A stretch of 64,000 nucleotides of DNA from Cristatella mucedo (lineage: Eukaryota; Bryozoa; Phylactolaemata; Cristatellidae). Numbering within the stretch: the first letter of the stretch is position 1; the number at the start of each line of letters is the position of its first letter. The stretch spans positions 12,684,001-12,748,000 of the forward strand of contig WPIO01000002.1 in NCBI GenBank assembly GCA_009760855.2, written 5' to 3'. Position numbers and translations under genes: made by a program. This document shows positions 21,831 through 33,535 of the stretch, piece after piece. Below the pieces are notes generated by a model, which was not told the DNA's origin, did not search any database, and saw nothing but the letters and a program-made list of their open reading frames with translations.

Positions 21831-22737
21831 AAGGTGTACGATAATATTCGATCAAAATTCGAGTTCGGTGCCATCGATTTCCTGTTACTTTTACTCAGTT
21901 ATAGCAGATTTCAGTAATTCCCCGAACCCGACGCACACAGCAGTTGCGATGTCCTAGAAGCAACAAAGATTTAGAAAACCAAGAGTAATGTTGACGAACC
22001 CCGAGGGAGGTTTAACGGACAAGTTGACCTTGAGGCACGACACAACCGAACAGCGTCGGAGTTTGGTTCATAGTCGATGCGTCTCTATCGCTCTTATTAA
22101 TACACCCCTCCCCATGGTCTAGCTCATTAGACCTATACACAATTTATTTTTTTCGGGTTTATGAATTGCGAAATATTATGCGCTCTTAGTATATGTTCAA
22201 CCCGACTTATATTTTCTATTGTACGCTCGTTTTAACCCGCGGAGGTTCCACCATCGCGAATCTGCGTCCACATGCGCGTAAGTTTCGTAGATGCAGTTAC
22301 TTTTGATAAGCTGCCAGATTTAGCGAAGTGATAAGGAACGAAGCTGCTCTCACCAAAAGTTGATGGTGCTATTATTATGCCATGTCGTTACAAACATGGT
22401 ATGCGGCTTCCACATCCGAATAGAATTAGGCGGCAAACGCAGCGCTCGTAACGGTGCTGGTCTCAGCCGACGCGCGACGAATACTGGTGACGCCTGAATG
22501 TTATATCAACGCCAACAACTTTTAGGTGCAGCACCAATGAACGCAGGTATGTACGCCGACAGTAGCGGAAATACGGCAGAGATGAAGAGCGACGATACCT
22601 TAACATCGCATACAGATCCATAACGTTGTTAAGCCTGATTGGTAGCAATGGATGGTTGCAGGCGTTTAACACCAGCCATTCCTTCAACCAGCGGCTCCGT
22701 TGCCCAGAGCTCAATTCAGCTCAAATGCCTTCGCCAA
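21831..22737. other. No recognisable feature
   Basis: No gene or repeat was recognised in this stretch. Confidence 0.35.
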
Positions 22738-22850
22738 AATTTCTGATTTCGGTTGGATACATTTTGCTGTATATGTCATCAAACCTGGAGCTTTATTTTC
22801 CGCAATCATGGACATACACAGAAAAATGTATCCAACCGAAATCAGAAATT
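22738..22850. repeat. Long near-perfect hairpin
   Basis: Arms 22738-22765 and 22823-22850 match perfectly over 28 nt. After a 1-nt gap the next 11 bases on each side (about 22767-22777 and 22811-22821) pair with one mismatch. This gives a stem of about 40 bp and a loop near 33 nt. It could be a snap-back palindromic mobile element or a miRNA-like precursor. There is no ORF that the palindrome would explain. Confidence 0.9.
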
Positions 22851-22859
22851 GTTCTAGTC

Positions 22860-24422
22860 ATCTACAACAAGCAGAGCTGAACTTCCATTTCAAATTTCAC
22901 TCTGATAAGTGAAGTATTAGACGAGTTATGGATTTTATAAGGCATACACCTACACTGGAAATGAAGCTGTATACAAGTCACAAGAATGCACCTCAACAAG
23001 CTTTACGCATATACCTACCAAGGTTCCACAAGTTGAGATTCAAGTCGCATATGATGCAGAGACCGGTACATTTTTTGTTTGTAGATACGTTGCTTCCAGT
23101 TTACATCCAGGTTAGACGAGGTTGCTTAATCATTTTTCTTTTAGGCGGAAGTCGTCAGAGCTTCTGATCACATTTAAGATATTTGTCCTTTGAAAGGTAC
23201 CCTAAACAAATATATGATTGTCGGACAGATTTTATAAATATTTTTTTTTGAAATTCACTCTTAATTCGGTTTTTTTTGCAAATTAGTGTACAAACAACGC
23301 TATTTTTGCAGGTATAAGTACAAGCTGTATTTAGAGGCACATGCCAGGACGTCATGGACAGAACTGGTGGAATGAGATAGCTTGCTCAAAAGCAAGACAG
23401 TCCGGAGCGGTCAGCGGTCAAAAAGCTCATTACCACTAAATGGAATCCAAAAAAATCTAGTAGAATCCAAGCGACGGCAGGAGCGGCCAAGTGATGCGTA
23501 ACAATATGAGGGCACACCATTCGAGACTCAATGCTCGAGCTATACAAAAGCAGCGCTACTCAATCCACTCGTATCCATAGCCAAATCCATAAGCCGCATT
23601 TACACGGTCAGTCTTGCTTCTATCCCGCTTCGGTCTTAATTCTTTTAGGAAGCTTTTACACGGTCAGCTTTCGTCTAAGTCTTGATGCCTGCCTACTGGC
23701 TCAACCCGCCGAGTGATGGTGGGGAAATTGCCTTTGCTAGGAAGGTTGGTAAGGGCACTCTGCAATACACCTCCCGGCGAATTTTAGCCTTCCAAAACTA
23801 TCTCTATCGCCCAACGCCTCATTATCTGATTCGTGTATAAGCTCGTAGCGCCCCATTAGGCAGACTCTCATGAAATGCTTTGATGATTTCACTAGGTCGA
23901 GTCAACTGCCAAGCCGTTCAAACCAAAGGAGAAGGCGTGGCCGCGACGGCGCTTATGATTGGTCGAATCTGGTCTCAGTCTGGCCTCAGCCTCAGCCAGG
24001 AAGTAGTACCGCGCTAAGCGTCGGAGTTTTCATTCCGTCTTGCGTAATTCTTGGACTGCTCCCAGTCTTGCTGACGTATGTACCTAAAGTGTATGAAGTA
24101 GGACAGCAGCTAAACTTATCGGGTATGCGCGGGTTGAGCCTATGACCCAAGGGATAGACTCCAGGCCAAACGGGTGCTGAGATCTATAAACGACCTCTTC
24201 AGTTAAACGGAGTCGCTACAGTGCGGCAAGCAACGGCTGAGAAGTAAAGATGCGTCATCATTTTGTTTTTAATTTTTAATAAATTGTGGATTCATGGAAT
24301 CAAGTTGAATCAGCAGAGCTATTCACGCGCTAGCGGTCTCGCGGACGCTCGCTATAGCGCCAACTCCATTTCATACTATCTTTCGCATCCGGTTTTGTAC
24401 CCGGCGGGCTCTCCTCCCGAAG
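22860..24422. promoter_or_regulatory. Upstream region of DHX9, promoter not resolved
   Basis: The last 130 bp before the DHX9 start codon are richer in CpG than the regions further upstream and lack a clear TATA box, which fits a housekeeping promoter (inference). An inverted CCAAT box (GATTGGTC) lies at about 23957-23964. A near-repeated 'tttacacggtcag' occurs twice around 23598 and 23655. No 5' UTR exon could be placed. Confidence 0.3.
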
Positions 24423-24545
24423 ATGGACAACGGTGCTGCCGACATAAAAGCCTTCCTATATGCTTGGCTGGGTAAAAGGAAGAAAATACCGGAATATGAG
24501 TTCAGAGCCGCCGGGACGAAATTTAAGCCACGATTTATATGTGAG
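24423..24545 (+). CDS. DHX9: DHX9 exon 1: start, first half of dsRBD1
   Basis: The ATG at 24423 has A at -3 and G at +4. Peptide [20 protein letters not shown] matches the DHX9 start (..FLYAWCGKRK). The exon has 41 codons and ends in phase 0 with GAG|GTATGA. An earlier GTGAGG at 24541 is rejected because the next exon needs the CE residues. Confidence 0.95.
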
Positions 24546-27500
24546 GTATGAGGCTCTTTCGCTCTAGCAACTGAGCGACTTATGCTCTCGGCCGCTACCT
24601 TGAAAGTGATACCGAAAGCATGCGCGTCTCTCGGGCACCAGCAGTTATTTAATTTTTAGGCACCACCTCTAAATATAATGCGTTCGCAGCTTTTGGTATC
24701 CTTCGAACTAGCTTTTGTGCAATCGCCGCAACAGAATGTCTTTTCCTGTCCCATCAGTTGCTATAGTGGCTTTGTGCCCTTCATGCAGCATCCGATTCGA
24801 CTAAATGCATCGGCAAGCTGTGATCGTCAGGGAAAGTGTTTAGAATTTCGCTTAAATTCGTATTTTTCTTATTTACCTCACCCTGCTAAGTAAGGACTGG
24901 GGTTTATTTCACGATCAACTGCTAATAGCATTGCCTGGAAAATTACAGCTGAAAGTGGACGGCTATTCGTACATGGCTGTCGGCAACTCCACCAACAAAA
25001 AGGATGCACAAGCGAACGCAGCCAGGGATTTCTGCCAATACCTCGTGCGAGGTGGCGAAATGCAGTCCTCAGAAATACCGTCTACGGGAGCCCAGCCATC
25101 GGTGAGGCCCACTGTCAACGCACTGCTGCGTATTAAAAGCATGGGTACTTCGATGTGGCCGTTTTTTAGAACCGTAAACGCAGCGTGAATTTTGTGCTCA
25201 CACTTGCTGATCGAAGCTAGGGAGCTATTACAAGAACTAGTTGCAAAAAGCTACTGCGTTCGTCTGAAGTGCATGCTATTGTGGAAATGGCTGGAGACAA
25301 ACGAGGATTGCCTGTTTTATGATAGGTTTCCCAGATTTGTTCTTGTGTGATATTAGCCATCTGCATTGGATAGAAGAGCTGATGATTTCTTCGTTACGTC
25401 TGTGGTCGTTCATTTACTTATCCTCCTTCGTTCCGATGTTTTATTCCTTACCTGTTTTATAAGAATAATAAAGGTTGTGTCACTTGGAGGCCTCTTCATT
25501 CTCTGGCTCCATCCTAGGAGGAGGTTCTGATTGTTTTCACGGTTTATGCCCTTCTTCTTGCCAATATGATTTCCAAGCACAATCTAGGCTTTTACTTCTG
25601 TGCAGATGACACTCAGTTATACCTTAGCTTTGATCTCTCCAGCACGTCGAATTTTCTCATTTTCCTTGGTGCATGCATTGAACTTTCTTAAACTGAATGA
25701 TGAAAAAACCAACCTACTAGCTATGGGCAAACCAATGTGGTTCAGAATTGGAAGACAACGCTCAAAATCTGCTCTGCCAGCATATCTCCTGTTGAATCTG
25801 CTCGAAATTTAGGTGTCCTAGTCCAAAGTGACCTTTCATTATGCGACCACATCAGTACCACAGTCGAATCTGTCTACTTTCAGCTTTTATAACATTGCTA
25901 AAATTCGGGCTTGTTTAGACAAGGATACCGCATCTGAATTGGTCGATGCATTTGTGACAACCTGTCTCGACTTCTGTGACACGGTTAGGTCTACCGGCCA
26001 ATGCGATCAGGTTGCAAAACTTCTACAGATTGGCTTGTCTGTCGTGAGCGGTGCAGTTGTGGCATCACACCTCTTTTCACCGACCTGCACTGGCTCGCAA
26101 TCAAGCACCCCTTCGACTTCAAGGTTCTCTCACACACTTTTAGGTCCCTTCATTCTCTGGCTCCAGCCTCTTTATCAGACCTACTCCCTCACCAGGCTAA
26201 GCATTGCACCACCCGGCTTTTCGAAATCTAATCTTATACCCACTTGCTGCATGTATTGATGACATCCCCACATGGATGGCAGCAAATTTTCTAAAACTAA
26301 ACGATGATAAAACTAACTTAATAATTAAGGATCAAACCCAGTGTGATTCAGAAATTGGAAAGGCTGACGCTCAAAATTGACTCTGCCAGCCTATCTCCTG
26401 TTGAATCAGCTCGAAATCTAGGTGTCATGTTCCAGAGTGACCTCTCGTTAGACGACCACATCAGCTCCACAATCAAGTCTGCCTACTGTCAGCTACATAA
26501 CATTGCTAAAATTCGGGCTTGTTTAGATAAGGATCCCACGTCTAAGTTGGTCCATGCATTTGTGACATCCTGTCTTGACTTTTGCAGCTCACTGCTTGCT
26601 GGCCTACCGGCATGTGCAATCAGACGATTGCAGCTGGTGCAAAACTTTGCAGCTAGGCTTGTCTGTCGTGAGCGTCGCAGTTGCCACATCACACCACTTC
26701 TCGCTGACCTGCACTGGCTACCAGTCAAGCAACGGATCGACTTCAAGGTTTTTTCGCTCACTTTTAGGTCGCTTCATTCTTTGGGTCCAGCCTATCTCTC
26801 AGATCTACTCCTCCCACCAGGCCAAGCTTCGTACCACCCACTTTTTGGAATCCAACAGTTTACCACTACCTCGTACAAACCTCAAATCCTTTGGAGACCG
26901 TGCATTTAGTTCGTATGCTCCAAAAGCCTGGAACTCCCTCCCGACTTGCATCAGAACATCCCCTGACTTGACCGCGTTTAAAAAGAACGTAAAAACACAC
27001 TTATTTAGGACAGCATCTAGTGGGTCCCTGTGATTCGTCCTTGATGTGCTTATGCGTGCTGACACTGTGCATGCTGCCACTAACCACATTTGCATGCTGA
27101 CACTGTGCATGTCACCCCTAACTTAATGGTGTTCATGTTGCTTATCAAGCATGATGTTACTCACCATTCAATCGCGTTTCCATTTGTAGCAAATGTAAAG
27201 CGCCTAGAGAAAGAGATTGAGCACTCTGAGGGCGCTTTATCAAGTGCATTATCCTTATTAGCTATCTCTCTCTCTTATTAGCTATGCCATCTTTTGGAGA
27301 CCGTGCATTTAGTTCGTTATGCTCCCAAAGCCTGGAAATCCCTCCCGACTTGCATCACGACATCCCTTGACTTGACCACATTTAAAAAGAAGCTACAAAC
27401 GCATCTATTTATCACATCATTTAGTGGTTCCGTGTGATTTGTCCTTTGTGTGCTTATGCATGCTGAAGTGTACATGCTGCCACTAACCATATTTGCATGC

Positions 27501-30500
27501 TGACCCTGTGAAAGTCACCTCTAACCATGGTATGCTTGTTGTCATTGACCATGCTACCACGAACCATTCGATAATGCTTTCTTTGGAGCAAATGTCAAGT
27601 GCCTAGAAAGAGATTAAGTTGTCTGAGAGAGCACATGTTTTATTTTTTATATTGTAATTGTTATTATTATTACTGAGCAATGTTCGTGCTGATGGCAGAG
27701 TGCTAGCAATGTTCGAGTTTATAGTAATGGCCAGAAGCCAGCTGGCATGGCTGAAGCAAAGCTGAAGTGTTGTAAGCCTGTTGCTTCATCCTGTGAATTA
27801 GCCTGTACTGTTGCATTTCTCATAGTTTATGACAATGCTAAGACAACATGATTTACATATCTCCTCTGTAGATTAGTAGCCTGCATAGAAAGCTTTTAGA
27901 GGACTTCGATTCATTTGAGCAGAACCACAGGCGTGCTTGCTGTGTGTAAAGTGGAAGCTGACTTGATTGCATCGCCAAGATTGATTTTTGCTCACACAGT
28001 GATGCCATAATGAGGCTGCACGGCTTAAACGCCTAGTGGGTTAATGAATCAATCAAATATCAACAAGCCATACATTTTAAATGGGTTATTAGATTGGAGG
28101 CCAAAAAGACTGTCAAAGCAATAGCTGGTTATAAGATAACTGGTTATGGCTCTCTCCCTGATAATCTGACCAACCTTTGAAGTTTTGATTTGGTCTGTTT
28201 CAAACTTACTTTTGCAAAATTATGAAATCGCCTGTCCGCACAAAGACTTTTGCAGGAGTCTTGTTCGTGGTGCATTTAATCAAATTCACTGATCTACAAA
28301 AACACCAAGTCCACACTGCCACTCTTGTTCATATGGTATGTCCTCATGTTGTGTGAATCCTCTTTCTTTCATAAAAGGAGGCATAATATGGGCATTTTCT
28401 TTGCAAGGCTGGCAAGGTCTCTTCTTCCTTTGCTGGCCGGTAACTAATCATCTCTTGCCAGTGAGAACCATATAGCCATGCTGGGGACAGCCACAAACCC
28501 ATCTTCAACAAATCGGGTCTCTTTCTAGCAACAAAGCCACTGGTGAGACTTGAAAGATAATGAATGCCAAGCTTAAACTGTAAGGATTCGGAAGTTAGAT
28601 CTTAGGCAGTCATTGTGAGCTGGGCATGCAGGACGAGCTGCAGTGTTGCTCACTGTCCCTAGCTACAATAAATTGAGACAGCCCGGTTATAAAGGGTGAT
28701 ATACAAATGTATTATTATTATTAAGGTAGCTGCTGCACATCAGGGAATGGCATTTTTTGAGGTGCTAACAATGGCCTTGTTGATTGCCACAGACGAAATG
28801 CTGGAAAATGAAGCTTTCCACCAGAGTCTTGCAAAGCAGGGAAAATTTACTTTAAGAACCGTGGCTGTAGCGCCAGGTGGATGGAGGCAGAGAATATCAT
28901 GAAATAAACCACGAAGATGTGTGTGTGAGCGCTCGAACGCTGGTAGCAAACTTAACTAATTACAGGAAATTTTCCTGAGCTTTGGTAAAATTGCAAATAT
29001 GTTAAGCAACTGCCAAATTAAACTTGTAATATGTCACGGAGTTAGACGTCTTACTAAATAAAGCGCGTAGATTGCTAGATACATTTTTTTTAGGGATTAG
29101 ACTACGTGCTGCAGAAAAGGGCCGAGTGCACAGTCGTCTTACTCAGTCATTATTAGACGTGAGCTAGAAATTTCGACATATTTTTGCCTCCTTTTATCTG
29201 TAAGCAGAAGGAGCGTGAACGTTTTTTGAGACAATTTTGCTTTACCACTAGCCTGCCGTCCGTGCTCTGACCTCTGCGAGCTGAGGCTTGCTAGCGTGCC
29301 AAGTTTTGTACTTGTACGCACTGCTAGTCTAGTGTGTGGCACATGCTGTACCCGTGATCTCGTGTTTTACACGTTGCTGTTGTACATGTTGTAGCAGTCT
29401 TCAGACAAGGCTCCACCTCCGGGACCCGGAATCTTGCCAAAAAGCGTTGCAACACCGCCACGTCTAGCCCTAGGTAAGCTGGATATTTTGGCCGTGATAA
29501 AATAGGTGGCTGTGCTGGCAGGCGCTGGATGCATGTGGTGGGTCGTTGGCATGCAGCGTTGTTGGCTTGCTTTCACGTGCCGATTCTGTAGGCTCGTCCA
29601 TTGCTGCAAGCGACACAACAGATGGTGATCGGCCGCAAGGATTTGGGAGTGAGCAGCGACCTTTGTTCGACCTTGCTGCCGAAAAGAGAAAATGGGAAGA
29701 TGTAAGTTGATCGATCTAAAGCCTTGGGTTTACTCCTTAGCCCTCTTAGAAGGTGGGAAAATCATCATTGATTGTAATCACATGACTGTGCCTTTTTGCG
29801 TTTTTCTTTATTTTTGACACTGTCCGGTTTGTCAAGTTAATTCAAAGTTGTTCCAAATCACTGTTGGGTCGTTGCAGTGGCAACCATCCTATTTTCTTTG
29901 AGAAATACGACTGTATGGTGCGCTGGGGCTGATAATTTTAGTCTCTGTAGGTTAGCAGTTTGAAAACTTGCTTTCAAGGACTAGAATTGTGCCCAGTACA
30001 TTTTTCGTCGTTACAGGGTGCACCGAGCGTTTTCGAAGCAGCTCTGTACATTATATGTATGTGGATTTGTGTTACTCTGTATGGAATTCAGCAAAACTAC
30101 AAGGAACAATTAGTCACTATGCTGGAGATCATTCCAAGACCAAGTAGCCTTCTCTGCTCAGTAGTTAGTCGGTAGCCTCCATCTCATGAAAATACAAAAT
30201 TGAGATGTATAGCGAATTAGAGGTATAATTAATGAAGTAAGTAGCACTAATGTAGCAGCAAAAATCTGCTGGAAGTGAAATCCGAAAATTCGTCTAGCAC
30301 GGTCCACTCATGATGACTATGTCTGTTTCGGGAAATGCTTATGTGGCATAAGCTAATTGATAGCCCTTGCTTAACAACGGTCATCTAACCTCATCTCTTC
30401 GAGGATTGTGATCCTCTTAGTATTGTAGCCCACCTAGTGCACCATTCTTGTCCTACCCATAAGCTAGCTCGCCTTTTGCTTTCTTAACTCAAAAAGAACT

Positions 30501-33500
30501 TTGTTGAGTGTAGGGCCTGCACCCGAACAGCTGTATTTCAAATATATCCTCCAAAACTTTTCGGTTGTGCACCTTGTACTCGGCCGAATATTGCAGGTTT
30601 CTTTATATTGCACTAATTGTAGAGCACTGTGTAAGGTATTATTTAAATATGCTTTCGTCTGCTCCAAAACCCGGTGACTGAATTTCTGTGGCATTCTTAT
30701 GATAACCACCTTACATCTAGTACCACTTGGGCACTAGTTAGGCCGCCCTGTTGTATGGTGTCAGTTGACCTGCAAATAATTCTAATCAAAGTGGGATTCG
30801 AAACCAGGATCTTGCTTGATCCGAAATTCGTGACACCAACTGATCGACTTCGAGATCAATCAGAACATAAACATATGTGCGTTGGTGCTGTGCTAGCTCA
30901 AGCCTGATTTATTTACATGCTAAGATCATTGTTTGGCTGCTTTCTGGATAACAATCTTCATATTTCTCAGGCTGAAACTGCCGATATGAATGCTGAAATT
31001 CACGGCAATTGGACAGTAGAAAATGCCAAAGGCCGTCTGCACCAGTTCTTCCAGATGAACAGAATGCTTGCAGACTATAAGTACTCAACAGTAGGCCCTG
31101 ATCATAACAGGTCAGTTGCCAGCCTGTGTGGAATCTGTGCCATATCAGTAGGCAAGTGGCGACTGATTGTGGTGGATTTGCCACCTGTCGAATAATTGTT
31201 CCTGAGCTCCTATTTTGTTTTCTGCTTATAGCAGTGATTAGCAGTCGGTTATTTTTGCACTGGTAGCACAACCGTTGACCTGGTCTGTGCAGGTCCACTT
31301 GCCTAGATAAGCTATAAGCTTGTAGCCCCTGATGTTGACTTGGTTTGGAGAAATGTGTCATTTGAGGTCTACTTCAATCAATGCCCCAAAATTTCACATC
31401 TGGTGTGCACTGTAGCTGATTCAGCAGCCTCATTTATGTGACAGCAGGAGAGCCTTAACGCCATCACTTCCACTTTCACTGGGCAATAAAGGACCGACTG
31501 CTGCCGGACTCGAACCCACGATCTAGACATGGCAATGTTTCTGATGCTGTTCAGCTTGGGTACTGCCATAAAACCATTATTTTTCACGTATAAACCAATT
31601 TTTTATATACTGTGTCTATGTACAACATGTGTGCCTTTACATATGTGCTCGTGTGTTGGCGCATGTGTGTGTGCGTGCATGTGTGTGTGACTGGTTTTAT
31701 GCACTTGTGTGCATGAGCAATTACATCTAAATGTCCGTTTTCATCCTACCACATCACATATTTCTTTGTTCCTAACACGTCTTCCTGCGTCGTTTCAAGC
31801 ATTGCTGAGGAAATGGTGTGCACAGTCGCAGAAGTCGTTTATGGAAAGGAGCACACGTGTTTTTCGAGTACGTAGGGTTGAGCAGTGGTCTGACCTGAGC
31901 ATTGCTATAACAGCATATCCTTAGATTGCACTGCCAATGCTAGCTCTTTTTAGCTATGCATTAAGGTCGTTGGCGATAGAAGCTTTCGCTCTGCAGGTCC
32001 TAGACTGAATCTTACTTCCACGATTCTTATGCAAAGACATCTATTATCCTGCTGCAGACTATGGCACATTCTTTCTAGCTTTCCTGAGCTGCTACTTCCG
32101 TGCTACTCACTTCTACGACTGCCCTGCTGACTCAGCTATGCTTCTCACTTTCTCTAGATTGCATGAGATGAAGTCTGTTGGCTACCGCATGGGTACCAAA
32201 AGCCGCGTAGACATCGAGTGTGCTATAGAAAACTCTCCTGCCTATTACAGTTGCTTGTTTCTGGACCTGCTAAGCAAAGTTGGTGTGGCGTCCACCAGTC
32301 GTTGCCACTGATGCCTTCTCGTGCGACTCGTACCTTTTGTTAGCATTCTGCCGTGCCTGCTGTTTTCGGAGCAGTGCACTAGTGTATATACTGTATCCTT
32401 ATTTCCATGGCGTGTCGACTTTTCTGATCAGCATTGTAAATGTATGCGTGTGTTACGAGTGGATTGTCGCGTGTACACGCATATGTGGAAAGAGCAAACC
32501 GTTCAAACATGCCGGATCAACTGTCTTGCATGTTTCTTAGTTTTGCTGCTGTAGCCCTCCCCCCATGGGTCCAGTAGCCTTTGTTATTTCCAGACTGACC
32601 GGCATGTTATGTCCAGAGGATTGCAGACACATAGCAGATTGCTAACCCGTATTTCTAAATCTTGTAGTTTAGGATTTTACTAATTAGATGGGCTCAATCC
32701 TGCTTAACTGTATATCAATCATGTTTCGTAGTAGCTGAAATTATATATATTTATTATATATACATGTCATAAATTATCTCAAATTTCTTTTCCTCGGCGA
32801 GTTCCTTCTGCGTCAAATGTTTTCTGCCATGGCAAGCTCGGTTTGGATTGTGCTTTCGCATGTGAACATGCTGTGAGGCATTTTCTTTGTTTTTGCAGGA
32901 GTTTTGTTGCAGAAATGAACTTCTATGTAAAACAGATTGGACGAAGTAAGTCGAGCTAAAGATGTGGCCTTTGCACTACTTTGTGAATTTTTCTTGCACA
33001 CTTTCCCACCCCTTTATCTTCCAGTGCGCTATTTTCACAGTTTAGTCTTTTTTGGGTTTTTATAGCTGTTCTGTGTGTCTTATGTTAGGATAGCTTATTT
33101 TCTACTACAGAGCCAAGCCTAAGCGGATCGTATCAGCGGGCTGCTTAGACCGGCCAATGCCTGCGCTGACTGGTTCTGCCAGTTTGGTTATTTCGCGACG
33201 TATATCCTCACTGTAAACTGGGAGATGGTTGTGAGTCTTGGGTGTCGTTGGGTGAGGAGATGGTGCCTACTTACTTTGTTTTGCATGTGTTGGCTACTAT
33301 CAGTTCTATCGTCCCGGTACGTAGCTGGGCAGCTAAAAAATTTTAATTAGTTGTGGTGACTGACCTTCCGTCTTCTGCTTTTAGTGCACTTCCATAGCCG
33401 TGAAGTGCTGGCTTGGCCTATCTTCGAAAGTAGTCCATCTGCTTTCTTTCTGAAACTGTTGTCACGTGCTGCTCTCTTCCTTTGTTGGTCTCCTCTCCCC

Positions 33501-33504
33501 CTCT

Positions 33505-33535
<31 letters not shown>

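Noticed and set aside
24541-24546. Alternative donor GTGAGG for DHX9 exon 1
   Set aside because: Would drop the conserved Cys-Glu of dsRBD1 and break phase with exon 2.
29702-30970. Extra DHX9 linker exon after a TTACAG at about 30016
   Set aside because: The peptide is hydrophobic and unlike the linker, no in-phase donor was found, and exons 4 and 5 already join in phase.
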